A stretch of DNA of 64,000 nucleotides. Source: Luidia sarsii (lineage: Eukaryota; Echinodermata; Asteroidea; Paxillosida; Luidiidae). Position 1 is the stretch's first letter; each line of letters opens with the position of its first letter. The notes beneath the pieces were generated by a model, which was not told the DNA's origin, searched no databases, and was given only the letters and a program-made list of their open reading frames with translations. Position numbers and translations under genes: made by a program. Below, one piece after another: positions 11,587 to 23,300 of this stretch. The stretch is taken from the NCBI GenBank assembly GCA_949987565.1, contig OX465121.1:1753117-1817116 (forward strand). Direction: 5' to 3'.

Positions 11587-11797
11587 CTGAAAGATATCTT
11601 TTACGCAGTGGCTGTTGTTACGGCAGTCGTCCGTTTGGTTCCCTGACTTCACAGTATTTGTCAGGATGTTTAGCTCTTGGAACCAGACTATCAGCTAATA
11701 GTAATAGACTGGTTCAACCATCCTGCAATGCTGACAAAATACAATCAAGTCAGGAACCACATGGACGACTGCCGTAACAATAGCCACTGCATATCTT
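11587..11797. mobile_element. 211-bp foldback element with TTAA duplication
   Basis: Imperfect arms of about 95 bases face each other. The left arm carries GCAGTGGCTGTTGTTACGGC and the right arm GCCGTAACAATAGCCACTGC, leaving a loop of some 25 bases. TTAA lies at 11583-11586 and 11798-11801. The inverted paralogue at about 14945-14970 reads straight through this point without the hairpin, so it acts as an empty site. TTAA flanks suggest a piggyBac- or Kolobok-mobilised miniature element. There is no coding content. Confidence 0.7.
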
Positions 11798-11940
11798 TTA
11801 ACTTTTTTGAATTTGGATCTTCAAGTAAACCATAGAGATGAAATACGGTAGGGCGGTATCTATGAGTGACACATGCAGCATTTCTCATCCTTGTTAATTT
11901 CCACATCAGAAGATACATCGAGGCAGGATGTGATTGTTCG
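11798..11940 (-). repeat. Repeat block R3 (inverted copy at 14822-14955)
   Basis: The reverse strand reads GATGTATCTTCTGATGTGGA, then GATACCGCCCTACCGTATTTC, and the + strand carries the same at 14833-14917. Together with R2 and R1 this makes the 10.9-12.6 kb and 14.8-16.4 kb regions rearranged copies of one larger unit. Confidence 0.6.
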
Positions 11941-11954
11941 GCTTGGTCCAAGCT

Positions 11955-12560
11955 AATGGTGATTCAGCCATGGAAGCAGATTCTCTGTTTTCTTTGCGTG
12001 TATACCGTTTCGATTTGAAATCAAAGATGGCCACCGCATTTTGGCTCGTCGGACGGGAGAGAATCTTCTCGATAACCTGAGGGAAAATTTCTCTTTTTTT
12101 CCCAAACGTGAGTAAAACAAATGACCAATTGTATTGAAATCGGTGATTCTCACTTAATCCAAAGATGGGTGCGTAGGACGGTTTCACAGGTTTTTTCGGG
12201 GTAAAATCTGGGGGTTTTGGTGGGGGGTAGTTATGGAGTCGAACACATAGTTACTTACCGGGTTTCCCAGCAGGATTCCTTGGACCCTACTATCGCCCGA
12301 CCCCTCAATTTTTTTTAAAAGGGCGATTGTAAGGGTCCAAGTTACTCAGACTTAGTAGTACTCAGAACTAATACTAGTTAGTAGTACTACTACTAGTAGT
12401 AGTACTACTCTTGTAGTACTACTACTAGTAATAGTACTACTCTAGTAGTACTACTAGTACAGTTACACTTACACTGTTACACTTACGGTCACCTGAATCT
12501 CAAAATTTCAAAATTCAATAAAAAAAGGGTGACTTGTCGGGTCCAAGTTACTCGGACTAG
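11955..12560 (+). repeat. R1-related copy with CTA microsatellite
   Basis: Starts with TGGCCACCGCATTTTGGCTC and TTCTCGATAACCTGAGGG, and passes GTGAGTAAAACAAATGACC. It has two GGACCC/GGGTCC stem blocks and ends at TTACTCGGACTAGTAC. The CTA/TAG microsatellite (12345-12445) sits between the stem blocks, the same layout as 15690-16345. Confidence 0.6.
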
Positions 12561-12649
12561 TACTAGTAGTAGAACTACTGGTACTACTTTGTACTAGTAC
12601 AGTAGAACTTAGAAGTTGAACAGTACCGTACTCAGTACATAGTCCGAGC

Positions 12650-14060
12650 TAAGGCTGTGCCGAATATTTGAATATTCGTTCGATTATCGAATATTCAAAT
12701 ATCATTTACCGAATACGAATATTCGGCTCTGCTGAACACCATTCTTGGTTGCCGTTTGTAATTCCCGAACGTCATAATTATACCTGAAATTACTGTCCGT
12801 GTTTTCTTTTTTTAGCGCTGGAAGAGTGACAAGTTGGTCATTTTCCCCATTCGAAGGAAAGAGTTCAGTCAATAAATAGCTAGCTGAGAAACTGGGTACA
12901 GGTAATCACATGACTGAATGGTCGGCAGCTTTTTGAGTTAGCCTTTAGTCAAGGCGGATTTTACGCCACACTAGACTTTTCGCCAAACTAGACGCCTTGA
13001 CTCAAGGATACGTTTCCCCACTCGGCCAATCAGAAAAAAACAAATCTGACTCCCTATGTCGGCAACATTTGGTCGGCGGCTTGTGGATTGGCGGGCGCGA
13101 GGGGGTTTGGCAAAGTGCCAGGAAATTGTTTTCTTTATCGTTGCTATGTTTTGCGTTGCGTTGCGCCGGTTGCGGAGATATTTTTTGGTGATGAAGTTGG
13201 AGTGTTGTTAAGGCTGCCAGACGGGAGTCTCCGCGAGATCATTTTTTGCTTGTCTTTTATTTATTTTTTTAAATCTTGTTTTGTTGGAAGTCCCGTGCTT
13301 CCCTTTTCGGCGTTATGACAAGAGCCCTTGGCCCACGCTACAGTAGTACAGTATTATAATGACTTTAATGCACAACTTTGTCCTTGTCACTATGCCTTTG
13401 AGGAAGGTCCTGCTGGAATCGAAATGTCAGGCCCACTAAATTTTGAACTTTGTTCATCAACAACATGGCTGGAAATAAACAATGACTGTGGCTGCCGTAT
13501 TTTTATAAACAAAATACCGGTACCATAGGCCTACAGTAGTTTACAGCAATAAAGGCCGCTTTACCCTTATTCCTTGGCCGCGGTGCCTCTCTTTGAAATT
13601 CCCTGAAAGCGATCACTAACAGCTTGATGTAGAAAATGAATACCTTACTGTACGACATGCACAGCGTAGATGCTTTACCGTTCTTGTCACGTGTTCTTGT
13701 GCTGAGCGGCGCCTTATCCAATAAAAATGCATCCTGTAATCACGTGCTTAGCTAAACTTGTTACCAGTCTGCGTGTGAACGCGAATACAATGTGCGAACA
13801 ATTAATGGAGCAATGCGCAGACCAAGTCGGGGTCAGGACAAGTCTACTGCTGATACGTGCGCAACTATATATATATATATAAATATGATGCAACTTGTTT
13901 TTTTGGCCTTGGTTCCCCTCCAAATGTGTAGATAATGGAGGCAAAAAAAAAATAGCCTTGCCATTCAGTGTCGTTCAACTCGATCGAATATTTGAATAAT
14001 CGATTGAACTGAGGACCGAATATTCGAATATAGTCAATTATTCTCCTTTACTCAGCCTTA
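12650..14060. mobile_element. Non-autonomous hAT-like DNA transposon with 8-bp duplication
   Basis: The ends are TAAGGCTG and CAGCCTTA. Flanking octamers are GTCCGAGC (12642-12649) and GTCTGAGC (14061-14068), 7 of 8 matching. The paralogous R1 copy at 16375-16390 reads AGTCCGAGCATGGTCCGAG with no insert, so it is an empty site. Subterminal sequence is rich in GAATATTCGAATATTCG-type palindromes at both ends (12658-12722; 13982-14032). These features fit the hAT superfamily. I found no transposase. Short frames inside (12997-13318, 13503-13721) are unassigned. A PLE-A tail remnant is nested at 13378-13446. Confidence 0.72.
13378..13446 (+). mobile_element. PLE-A 3'-end remnant
   Basis: TTGTCCTTGTCACTATGCCT and GGAAGGTCCTGCTGGAATCG match the terminal block of PLE-A at 5190-5255 and 31275-31335, with several substitutions. 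Only this terminal block is present. It carries the hairpin followed by GAAATGTC (GAAACGTC in the other copies). Confidence 0.75.
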
Positions 14061-14084
14061 GTCTGAGCATGGTCCGAGTAACTT

Positions 14085-14272
14085 GGACCAGTTTGGACCC
14101 TTACAATCGCCCTTTTAAAAAATGTTTGAGGGAGTCGGGCGATAGTACTAGGTCCAAGGAATCCTGCTGGGAAACCCGATAAACTATGTGTTTGACTCCA
14201 TGACTACCCCCGATCAAAACCCCCAGATTTTACCCCCAGAACACCCATGAAACCGTCCCATGCACCTAGTCC
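14085..14272 (-). repeat. R1-related copy, reverse strand
   Basis: On the reverse strand this matches the 12170-12350 block (GTAGGGTCCAAGG-type stem words, TTTTAAAAGGGCGATTGTAA). It begins and ends with GTCCGAGTAACTTGGACC, the inverted terminal word of the family. Confidence 0.55.
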
Positions 14273-14790
14273 GAGTAACTTGGACCTGACAAGTCACCCT
14301 TTTTTTATCAAATGTTGACATTATGAGTGACGGATGACTGTAAGGTCCAAGGATCGTGGCTATGCATTGTGGTAATGTCATCTTTGAAAAATACCCCCGA
14401 CCGAAATCCCCAGATTTACCCTCCAAAACACTTGTGAAACCGTCCCACGCACCCATTGAGGATTCAGTGAGAATTACAGATTCCAATACTGGTCATTTTG
14501 TTTTATTCACATTGGGGAAAAAGGGAGAAAATTCCCCTCAGTTGACCGAGAACGGGTCGACGAGCCGAGTTGGGGTAGCCATCTTGGATTTGAAAACTGG
14601 ATGACGTCACCAGGTCCGGGTGCGGAGTGGTCTGCGGAAGTGTGCGCTCGCGCCTGCACGCGTTGAGCCCTACGACTGTTTCCTGAACAGCAGTGCAAAG
14701 CAACGTCCGGGACATCGCACCGCGCGCGCAAACACTTCCGCAGACCACTCCGCAACCGGACCTGGATCAAGAAAATCAACCAGATAAAAA
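14273..14790 (-). repeat. R1-related copy, reverse strand, with hairpin
   Basis: Reverse-strand match to 4400-4655 plus 5316-5580, here without the PLE insertion, so it supports the pre-insertion state at 4655/5316. The inverted pair GGTCCGGGTGCGGAGTGGTC (14613) and GACCACTCCGCAACCGGACC (14743) forms a long hairpin. Confidence 0.6.
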
Positions 14791-14821
14791 ATACAACCCC
14801 ACTAAAAGGGCAAAGAAAACA

Positions 14822-15560
14822 AAATCTGTTTTGATGTATCTTCTGATGTGGAAATTAACAAGGATGAGAAATGCTGCGTGTGTCACTCATAGATACCGCC
14901 CTACCGTATTTCACCTCTATGGTTTACTTGAAGATCCAAATTCAAAAAGGTAAAAGAACTTCTTTTCACATGAATTTAAGAAAATTTATTCTCAATTTGA
15001 ATTATTCATTATGGTGATTAAATTATGAGGACAGTTTTGATGATTTTGAAAAGGATGGGAAAGGAGAGGGTACATGTAGCATGAAGGGAAAGGAGTTGAT
15101 ATAGGTGATAACAAAAAGTCAGTCCAACTTCCCCATCTCAAAGTGGCTCAGGGCAATGGGACAAAATTAATATGAATGTTTTGAGGAAAGTGTTAGAAGC
15201 ATTGTTGAAAAAAAACCGAAAGATGAAAAAAAAAAAAACATACAGGGAAGAATTTTACAGTGCCACATGTCATTTGAGTTATTTCAAGAATTTATTTTGC
15301 GTTTGGCTGCACTTGGACACCTTACTAAACACCACCGACGAAAATAGGTCACGATGCTTACTGCGCGGTGCGCCGTGGACATCAACAAAACCAGGTAATC
15401 TTACGGAAGTGACAGGCTTGATCAACCTTCTCCATGATTATTCTAATAGTCTTTGGTGTGGAAAAAGTGACTGAGACCTCTTTAAGTGTGATACTTTCGT
15501 TCACATTGGTCAGCTTGAAGAAAAGGCCTTATATCGTTGAAAACCAGTCACTGGATGATA
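14822..15560 (-). repeat. R3 and R2 copies, inverted relative to 10.9-11.9 kb
   Basis: R3 at 14822-14955 is followed by R2 in reverse (14970-15560), ending in CTTATATCGTTGAAAACCAG, the complement of the R2 opening. There is no foldback element at the R2/R3 junction, in contrast to 11587-11797. Confidence 0.6.
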
Positions 15561-15689
15561 CGTACATGTACTGTTGTATTCTACTTGTACATGTACAGTG
15601 CATTATGCTTGCACACGTACTGTACATCTCATGTAATGTACAGAGCACGCATGTACATGTATACAGTACACGTAAATCGATGAGGTTTT

Positions 15690-16345
15690 GACAGGTCCGT
15701 GTGCGTAGTGGGTCTTTGTGAGTGTTTGCGTGCGCAAGCACGCTTTGACTCCTATGGTTGCGCAAAACGTCATCGATTTGCGTGTATACCGTTTTGATTT
15801 GAAATCAAAGATGGCCGCCGCATTTTGGCTCGTCGGACGGGAGAGAATCTTCTCGATAACCTGAGGGAAAATTTCTCTTTTTTTCCCCAAACGTGAGTAT
15901 AAAAACAAATGACCAGTATTGAAATTGGTGATTCTCACTTAATCCAAAGATGGGTGCGTGGGACGGTACCACGGGTGTTTTCGAGGTAAAATCTGGTGGT
16001 TTTGGTCGGGGGTAGTCATGGAGTCGAACACATAGTTACTTACCGGGTTTCCCAGCAGGATTCCTTGGACCCTACTATCACCCGACCCCTCAAATTTTTA
16101 AAAAGGGCAATTGTAAGGGTCAAGGTTACTCAGACTATACTAGTACTCAGTACTGCTAGTTAGTAGTACTACTACTAGTAGAAGGACTACTACTAAGTAC
16201 TAGTACAGTTACACTTACACTGTTACACTTACAGTCACCTGAATCTCAAAATTTCAAAATTCGATATAAAAAGGGTGACTTGTCGGGTCCAAGTTACTCG
16301 GACTAGTACTAGTAGTAGTACTACCGGTACTACTTTGTACTAGTA
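15690..16345 (+). repeat. R1-related copy with CTA microsatellite
   Basis: Parallel to 11955-12620. It includes AAGATGGCCGCCGCATTTTG, TTCTCGATAACCTGAGGG, both GGACCC/GGGTCC stem blocks, and (CTA)n at 16135-16205 and 16300-16345. The flank at 16375-16392 is the empty site for the hAT-like element at 12650. Confidence 0.6.
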
Positions 16346-16915
16346 CAGTAGAAGTTGAACAGTAATCAGTACATAGTCCGAGCATGGTCCGAGTTCAGGA
16401 AAGTAACTCAAACTACCTGGCCTGCGGTCACACTAGTTGGCGTCAAGACACGATAGTGGCGTCATCACGGCATCAACACACCCACGTTGCATTCGAAATT
16501 ACCAAAAGCAGTACAGCAGACTTTTTATTACTGGCCAAAACAATTTTTGGGCTTGAAAAAGAGAGACGAGGCATCCAGAAATTGCCAATCCCATTTTGAT
16601 TTAAGCACTGCTCTCTCTGAAGCTCCGTAATCGGCAGCCATCTTGCTTCACATTGCTACTGTGCTATACGGACCATACCATTATGCTACAGGGGTGACAA
16701 AGTCAGCAGATGTGCTGCTATGCGGTGACTCTTTTCGATATAAAAACACAATTTTTTTAAATGAAATATAACCCAAAACCCAATGCAAATCCTTTCTGAT
16801 AATATTTATCATAGTCTTGGTGTGTCTTGGTGATGCCGTCTGGACGCCAATAAGTGTGACCCCCTGCCTGTGTTCGAGATGACTGAGAAAATTGGCAGAG
16901 CTTTGGCTAGTTGCG

Positions 16916-16978
16916 GTAACCGTAACCCTCATCCTCCCTCAGGTCTGCGACCTTCAGGAGGATGAGGGTTACGGTTAC
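16916..16978. repeat. Perfect 22-bp inverted repeat (hairpin)
   Basis: Arms 16916-16937 and 16957-16978 are exact complements (GTAACCGTAACCCTCATCCTCC). The 19-base loop holds a second small stem, AGGTC-TGC-GACCT. No transposon ends or duplications are visible. It lies about 250 bases upstream of the first GTSF1-like exon, but a regulatory role is only a possibility. Confidence 0.75.
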
Positions 16979-17227
16979 AGTAACTAAGCTTTGGCCCACA
17001 CTTTATAATGAATTAGTTAACTTATGGAATCATTTTCCCTAATAACTGGCACAATCACTTTGCGAAAAAAGTTTTCCCCAAATTCATGATTTTTTGGTGT
17101 GTATGTGTCAACTAGATGACTGTCCTCAGTGCATTGTGCTGTACACAACATGTCCTCTTGTCTCTATCAAAAGAAAAGTCAATTGTTGATATGTTTTGCA
17201 GTGATTTGGTTTTTGTTTTCAATGCAG

Positions 17228-17391
17228 GTCATCAAAAGGATCATCATTTGTTAGTCACAATGTGCTGCAATGAGTACCGCCTTCCCAATATGTCTGATGT
17301 GGATCCAGACCAGATGTTAATATGTCCATTTGACAGAGTTCACAGGATCTCAGCTAAGCGTTTCCCCTACCACATTGTTAAGTGCCAAAAG
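17228..17391 (+). CDS. GTSF1: GTSF1-like exon 1: CHHC zinc finger 1
   Basis: The acceptor is TTTTCAATGCAG before 17228 and the donor AAAAG|GTATCT is at 17391/17392, ending in phase 0. In-frame starts are ATG 17260 (MCCNEYRLPN) and ATG 17290 (MSDVDPDQMLICPFDRVH). I favour 17290 because GTSF1 proteins begin a few residues before the first CHHC cysteine with an acidic D-P-x-x stretch. CPFD, H, FPYHIVKC are the classic finger 1 landmarks. The frame is open further upstream to 17116, so part of the exon may be 5' UTR or preceded by another exon. Confidence 0.88.
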
Positions 17392-20300
17392 GTATCTGTT
17401 ATAATTATATGTGCAATAGTTAGTTTATTAGAAATGAAGGGGTTGTTCATTGCGGTGGTGTAGATAAGTGGAAAGGGTGATCAAAGTCATGCGATGTGTC
17501 ATTGCTGGTGGCGACGTTTCGGTTGCTAACTGCTAACCATCAGGCTACTGAAGAATGCGCGCTGCGGCGTCTGTTCATGTCTGCTTCGCCGGTACCTGTG
17601 TACCGGTTTGCGGACGTCGTAGTAGTGATCGTGCGGTTTGGCGCGCGATTCTGGCGTCCACTAGCGGCCCCGTCCGTGGTGGGTCGGCGGTCGTGGCGTC
17701 TGATGGTGGGGAGCCAGAAACCGGGGATGTCGCTGTCTCGATTGATGTTGTTTCGGCAAAGTTGGATGTGGATGGCCTCCTTGACACGCCTGGTGTACCA
17801 ATGTTGTTCTCGGTCAATACACCGTACATCGTCCCAATTGGGAGCTCCTTTGCTTACAACCTGTCCAAGTATCTGGCAGGAGTCCTGTCTCCGTTGATAG
17901 GGAACACGACCAACACGGTGCCCAACTCCACGGCCTTCGCGCAATTCCTCCGCGGACAACAGATCGGCAGCCACGAGACATTGATTTCCTTCGATGTCAC
18001 GTCGTTGTTTACCAACGTCCCCATTGAAGGCGCGTGCAGAGTAGCCCTACAACGCCTGGAAGGGGACCCGAACCTGTTGGACCGAACCTCCCTCTCCCCC
18101 ACCAAGATCGCCACCCTGCTGTAGTTCAGCTGTAGTTCACCCTGCTGTTCACCCTGCTGTTCACCCTGCTGTAGCCGCTAGTGGACGCCAGAATCGCGCG
18201 CCAAACCGCACGATCACTACTACGACGTCCGCAAACCGATACACAGGAACCGGCGAAGCGGACATAAACAGATGCCGCAGCGCGCATTCTTCAGTAGCCT
18301 GATGAAGGTTAGCAGTTAGCAACCGAAACGACACATCGCTTGACTTTGATCACCCTTTCCACTTAGTTAGTTTATTGCTTGCATTGTACATTACAACAGG
18401 ACTTGTAAATACAGCTATAGCATTTGGAGTTTAAAAATATCAATAAAAACTTTGAATTACTTTTCCAACTTTCCTTATAACAACTTTCCCATTAACACAA
18501 TACACACTAATTTCAACTTTTTGTCATAAAATTCTGAAACACATTATAAAAAGCAGTTTTCTCAATACAAATTCATTTAACTTCTGACTGAGTTTCAAAT
18601 TGCTTTTGACCTTGGTCTTCCTAAATGTTTACATTTTATTTCAAATAAAATTTTGCTTTGACCACTGTTATGCTAGGAATTAATTATCCATTCATTGGTT
18701 CGTTGTATCTAAGGAAGAAAGTATTACTGTCCCCCTCCCCCCAAAGTCTTACCTACGAAAATAGAAGCTCTTTAACGAATAAAAGACTTTGATGATTTAA
18801 ATCATCCAACGATTAAACTGGCCATAGAAGGGCACCACGGCCAAAGTTTCAATGGGGCACGTAAAAACTGGCTGTCGATTACCTCATTTTTATAAGGGGC
18901 ACCACGGCCAGTCAAAGGGCATCGATGGCACTGGCTGTCATGGCCATTGTGAATTTCGAAATCCGTATCAGAATGAAACATTGCAATACAAAAAAAATCC
19001 TGATTTGCAAAATAAAGGTCATGGCTTGATTACATTGGCCTACATCTTGGGAGTTGTCAAAAACAACAAAATGTTTTGACTGCAACCAGCAATCACTCTT
19101 GATTGTGGTTTTGTGCATAGCTGCGGCAGTGTGTTTAGAGCAAAAAAGACCTACTTATCACGCTGTAACTGAAACTAAACACGAACAAACTTGGGAATGT
19201 GGAACAAGTAAGGGTCGGACGTTTAAACGTTTAACCGTTTAGAGATTTTTCTAAATGTTTAAATGAATTAATAAAGTATAATTGACGCGATCTGGGTCAT
19301 TTTTATTTTTCAAACGTTGCTCCGAAAGCTGTCTTTCCGGAAACACTTAAGCTCCGCCGGTCAAATCAAAGGAACTCTCCATTTGATCAAGCCAATGTGG
19401 TGACTGCACAGCAAAGGAGGTGGCTTTGTGCATAGGTATTACATGTATCTGTGTGTGCAGTGGCCGCCGGCCGCCAGCTCAACTACATACATAATACAAC
19501 ATGGGTGCGCTGCTCACTAAGGCTGTTGTCGACATTGTCGCGACAGAGAAAATATTCCGACATGTCGACAAGGTTTTTCGGTTGTCGCGACAAAAAAAAA
19601 TAAAATACATTAGCCTTCCTCATAATGGCCAATCTCTGAAAAGAAGGGAATAAAAAGGGAAAAAAAAATCCTAAAATTTTGCGTTGAGCATTTTTTATTT
19701 TTGCTTATCCACGCCGCAAAATAATAGTTACTAAATATGTTGGAAGTTGGAATGGATCGCGACGCGACCAAAGAAAATAGTTTACCGAACGCATTTTGCC
19801 ATTACGATGTACATGTACAGTGTAAATACTGTATAGCGCACTTTCTATGGCCGGTCGTCAGCAGTACAGTAGCTGGTATACGTTGCTGCATCGCATGCAT
19901 TTAATACACGTGCGTACGGGATACCAGTGCAATGCAGAGATCGGGAAAGATCGTGGACGTCCGAGGGAAGGATCGAGAAATTAGATCGCACGTGCGTCGC
20001 GGTCGGTACCCAGCTGAAAGTAGCCGCATGTTTGGGCCCAAAATCCCGGCGGCCGCGTATTCTATTTCGTTGAAAAACGGACCGGAAGTACATTATGTAC
20101 ATCGGAAAAAGGCCTCCTTTGCCGCATACGTTCTACATTGTGTAGGTTTGTCTGAATGTATGGCTGAATACGCGGCCTCCTCCGTTTTTGGGCCCAATAC
20201 GCGGCTGGTTTTTGGGGGCCCAATACGCGGCAACCTTTAGCTAGGTGACGTCTTTTCTTTTCATTGAAACTATCTGGTTCTCCAACTTCCATGTGCATAG

Positions 20301-23300
20301 CCAATAGGAAAACCACTGCAGCCACTGTGCAGCGAATTCTTAAATACCGGTATTCATTATTTCTTGCCGTGAGAACGCACGCATCGCCGATCAATGACGT
20401 CATGAATAAACAATGAGCAATCGCTTTTTTATGATTTTTTAAAGGAAATTACGACTGTAACACACAATATCGGCACAAAAATTATTTTGTTATGTATTAT
20501 CTTAAATACGAAAGCCATTAAATATGAAACTTTATTGAAATTAAGATTATCCATGAAAACTAATTTCACAAGTTCACAACCATGGCGGTTTGACATGCCC
20601 CATTCGCTTATTAACTAAAAAAATTCCAACATTGTGTGTGACTAAAGATTTTTGACTAAATCGGATTTCTGTCGCGACAATGTCGACAGTCGGCATAAAA
20701 TTCTCGCGACATGTCGACAAGAATTTTTTTTCACGACAACAGCCTTACTGCTCACATGGTGATTGTCCAGTCACAACCTTTCATGGCACGAGAGTGATGC
20801 GTCCCTGTCGCGGTGTTTTTCAATTTCATGTAGCCAAATCACATTCGAATGAAGAAAATAGAAATAAGGTTAAGGAGGCAAACGGCAGGCAACAAACAGT
20901 TTATTGTTTATTCCTACGGCCGGGTGACGCGCTGTTGGGATTTGAAAAACACCACTTCGTGGGCATGCCATTATTTTGTATTTCTCTGAAATTGAAAAAT
21001 TTACCGCCTGCCCGCCTGCCAGCCTGCCAAATTCATGACGGCAACGATGGCAATTGCCATCATGCTCTCACCAATTGCCGCAGTGTCCTTATATTTGGAT
21101 GATTTTCACGGCAACGAATTGCCGTGCCATTTTATAGCACATAGCTGCCGTGCAGCCCTTTCGGCCGACAGGTTAGTTGGGCAGATCGAACTGCCGGCCA
21201 GCGCTGGCCGCTAGCACAGCGCGCAAGACTGCTGTGTGCAGAAAGCTTCACTGTACCGTGCCAGCTAAACATTGCGCAGTTTCATGTCAACAAACTTTTT
21301 GTCTGTGGGTACCAGTGAATCTTGGACATCGCTGGCTGTACCAGACGACGGGTACCAACGGTAGTTGGGAGCGATTTACGTTACACGATGGATAGATTGC
21401 ACAATAACATGTGGTTGGGTTGCATGTGTTGTGAAAGTAGAATCATACATGTAGAGCTGTAAAAAGTTTGCGTGTTCGATTGCGGGTGCCTTTTAACCAG
21501 GCCCCGAAAGGAGAAAGCCAGACAGCAAAACGAGCTACAATTACTACACTATACAGCACAAAAATATCGCACTCTTTAGGCCTATTCCTTTTTTTCAGGT
21601 AGGCCTACGTACAAAATCGTTTTTCTCACATTTTTGATGAGAATGCTTTGGCACAGCTAGCCCACATCATGATTCCTTGACAGCATGGACTATTCCATTA
21701 GGCTTAGAGGGGTACGACTTTATACAATAATAAGCTCTGATAATATTTTTTCGTTTAGGGTGGACCTAGCTGTTTACAAATCCATTTTTACAAAACATGT
21801 AGGCTATTGAGACTCTTTTTTTTTTTCCCTGGAAAATCTATTTTCACATAATTATTTTTGTCGTCAGGCTGACTAGCACCCTTGCCATACCTAAATGGTA
21901 CAGTCCATGTTCCGTGAGAAGGCATGTTGGCGGCTGACTAAAACCTATTTTGGACGTCATTTTTGAGGTGGAAAAATTACTTTTTAAGGCATTATGGTCC
22001 CACAGAAACGATGATATCATTTGTGGGAGACCTAAAACAACGCTTTGGTGCCCTCAGCGTCTATTTGCAAAGCATTTTAAGGTTCTAAACTAGTCGTGCA
22101 TTAAAAAACTCGCTTGTTTAACAGAAACAAAGCTGACATGCGGTGGTCTTTGTTGTTTGTGTTGGCCAAAAAACGGAAAAAGTTAAATGCTGTTAAAAGT
22201 CCGACCCTTAGGAACAAGCTTTACAGCGCATTCAATATGGCTGTCTGTTGTCACATACACGCACACAAGTCAAGGACTCCCAAGATGTACGTCACGTGTT
22301 CATTCCATATCATTATGACGTCATTCATCCTGTTCTCGATTCAGCCACGGCGCACTGTTCAAGTGGTTTTGGATTGTCAATTTTTATAAATGGAAATGTA
22401 TATATAGTTTGTTTTTTTTATGATTTTTATCAAAGGCATACATTCTGAAGTCAAAAATTAACAAACGGGGCATTTTGTGGACCATGTAAGAAGCCCGTTT
22501 TAACCACAATTCTTTATGGCTATAATGTACATTAATCATAGTTTATCACACCACGTTTCTTACCACTAGATTCCCCAAGTGTATCATGCAAAGTATGTAC
22601 AGTATATATACTTTATGCATGAATTTGTTTACCTTTGTAATTGTAAATGTAAATGTAGTACATAATATGCATTACATGCCCGGTACACAAATACATTATT
22701 GGTATCATACTTGAAAACTCCCCACAATGAGACTGTAATCATGCACACCTGTATATTTCATTCTTGGTTGTATTTTCTGCCTTTTCTTACTTGTAGAATC
22801 ATCTAACAGCAAAAGTGACCTTTTGTCCATTTAATGCAAGGCATATTATCCAAGGGTCTGAATTCGCACATCATGTTGCAAATTGTCCAGACAAAAGCAC
22901 CATTGAACCTGATATGGCTTATGGTAAATACAGTCAGATCTTCTTTTTTATCTAGAGGCTATTTGTTGGTTTGAAGTTTATTGTTGATTTTAAGTGTTGT
23001 CTTGTACATGTACATGTAATCAAAGAAACTGAGTACATAGATAACTTTTATCATTTCAACCTGGGCAAAGAAATTTGAACTGGAATTGGAACCTGCAATT
23101 TTGATAAAAATACCACTTGTCAGGGTAGGGGTGCAATTAATCAAAAAGCCATTGACAAGATGTATGCCAAAAGGTGTTCACATGTAAGATGAATTTTGCT
23201 ATCATTCTACATACCAAACATCTTAACCGACAAAATTGGTACATAACATTGAAAGAGATTAGTTAAATCTTGGTCAAACAAGTAGCCTAAAGGAAAAACT

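Larger units (their letters stand above)
17417..18376. mobile_element. Head-to-head Penelope-like insertion, family PLE-B, with 13-bp duplication
   Basis: TAGTTAGTTTATT occurs at 17417-17429 and 18364-18376 and flanks a 934-bp insert that starts 25 bases after the exon 1 donor. The left part (about 17466-17847) is the PLE 3' end in reverse. Next comes a reverse-transcriptase fragment on + (17848-18123), a TTCACCCTGCTG triplication, and the 3' end again on + (18173-18363). Both boundaries are therefore outward-facing 3' ends, making terminal inverted repeats of about 190 bases. The length of the duplication fits target-primed insertion. Confidence 0.88.

Noticed and set aside
17496..17897. 133-residue + frame
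   Set aside because: Antisense to the PLE-B endonuclease segment (17540-17847, reverse) and crosses the inversion junction in the wrong frame.
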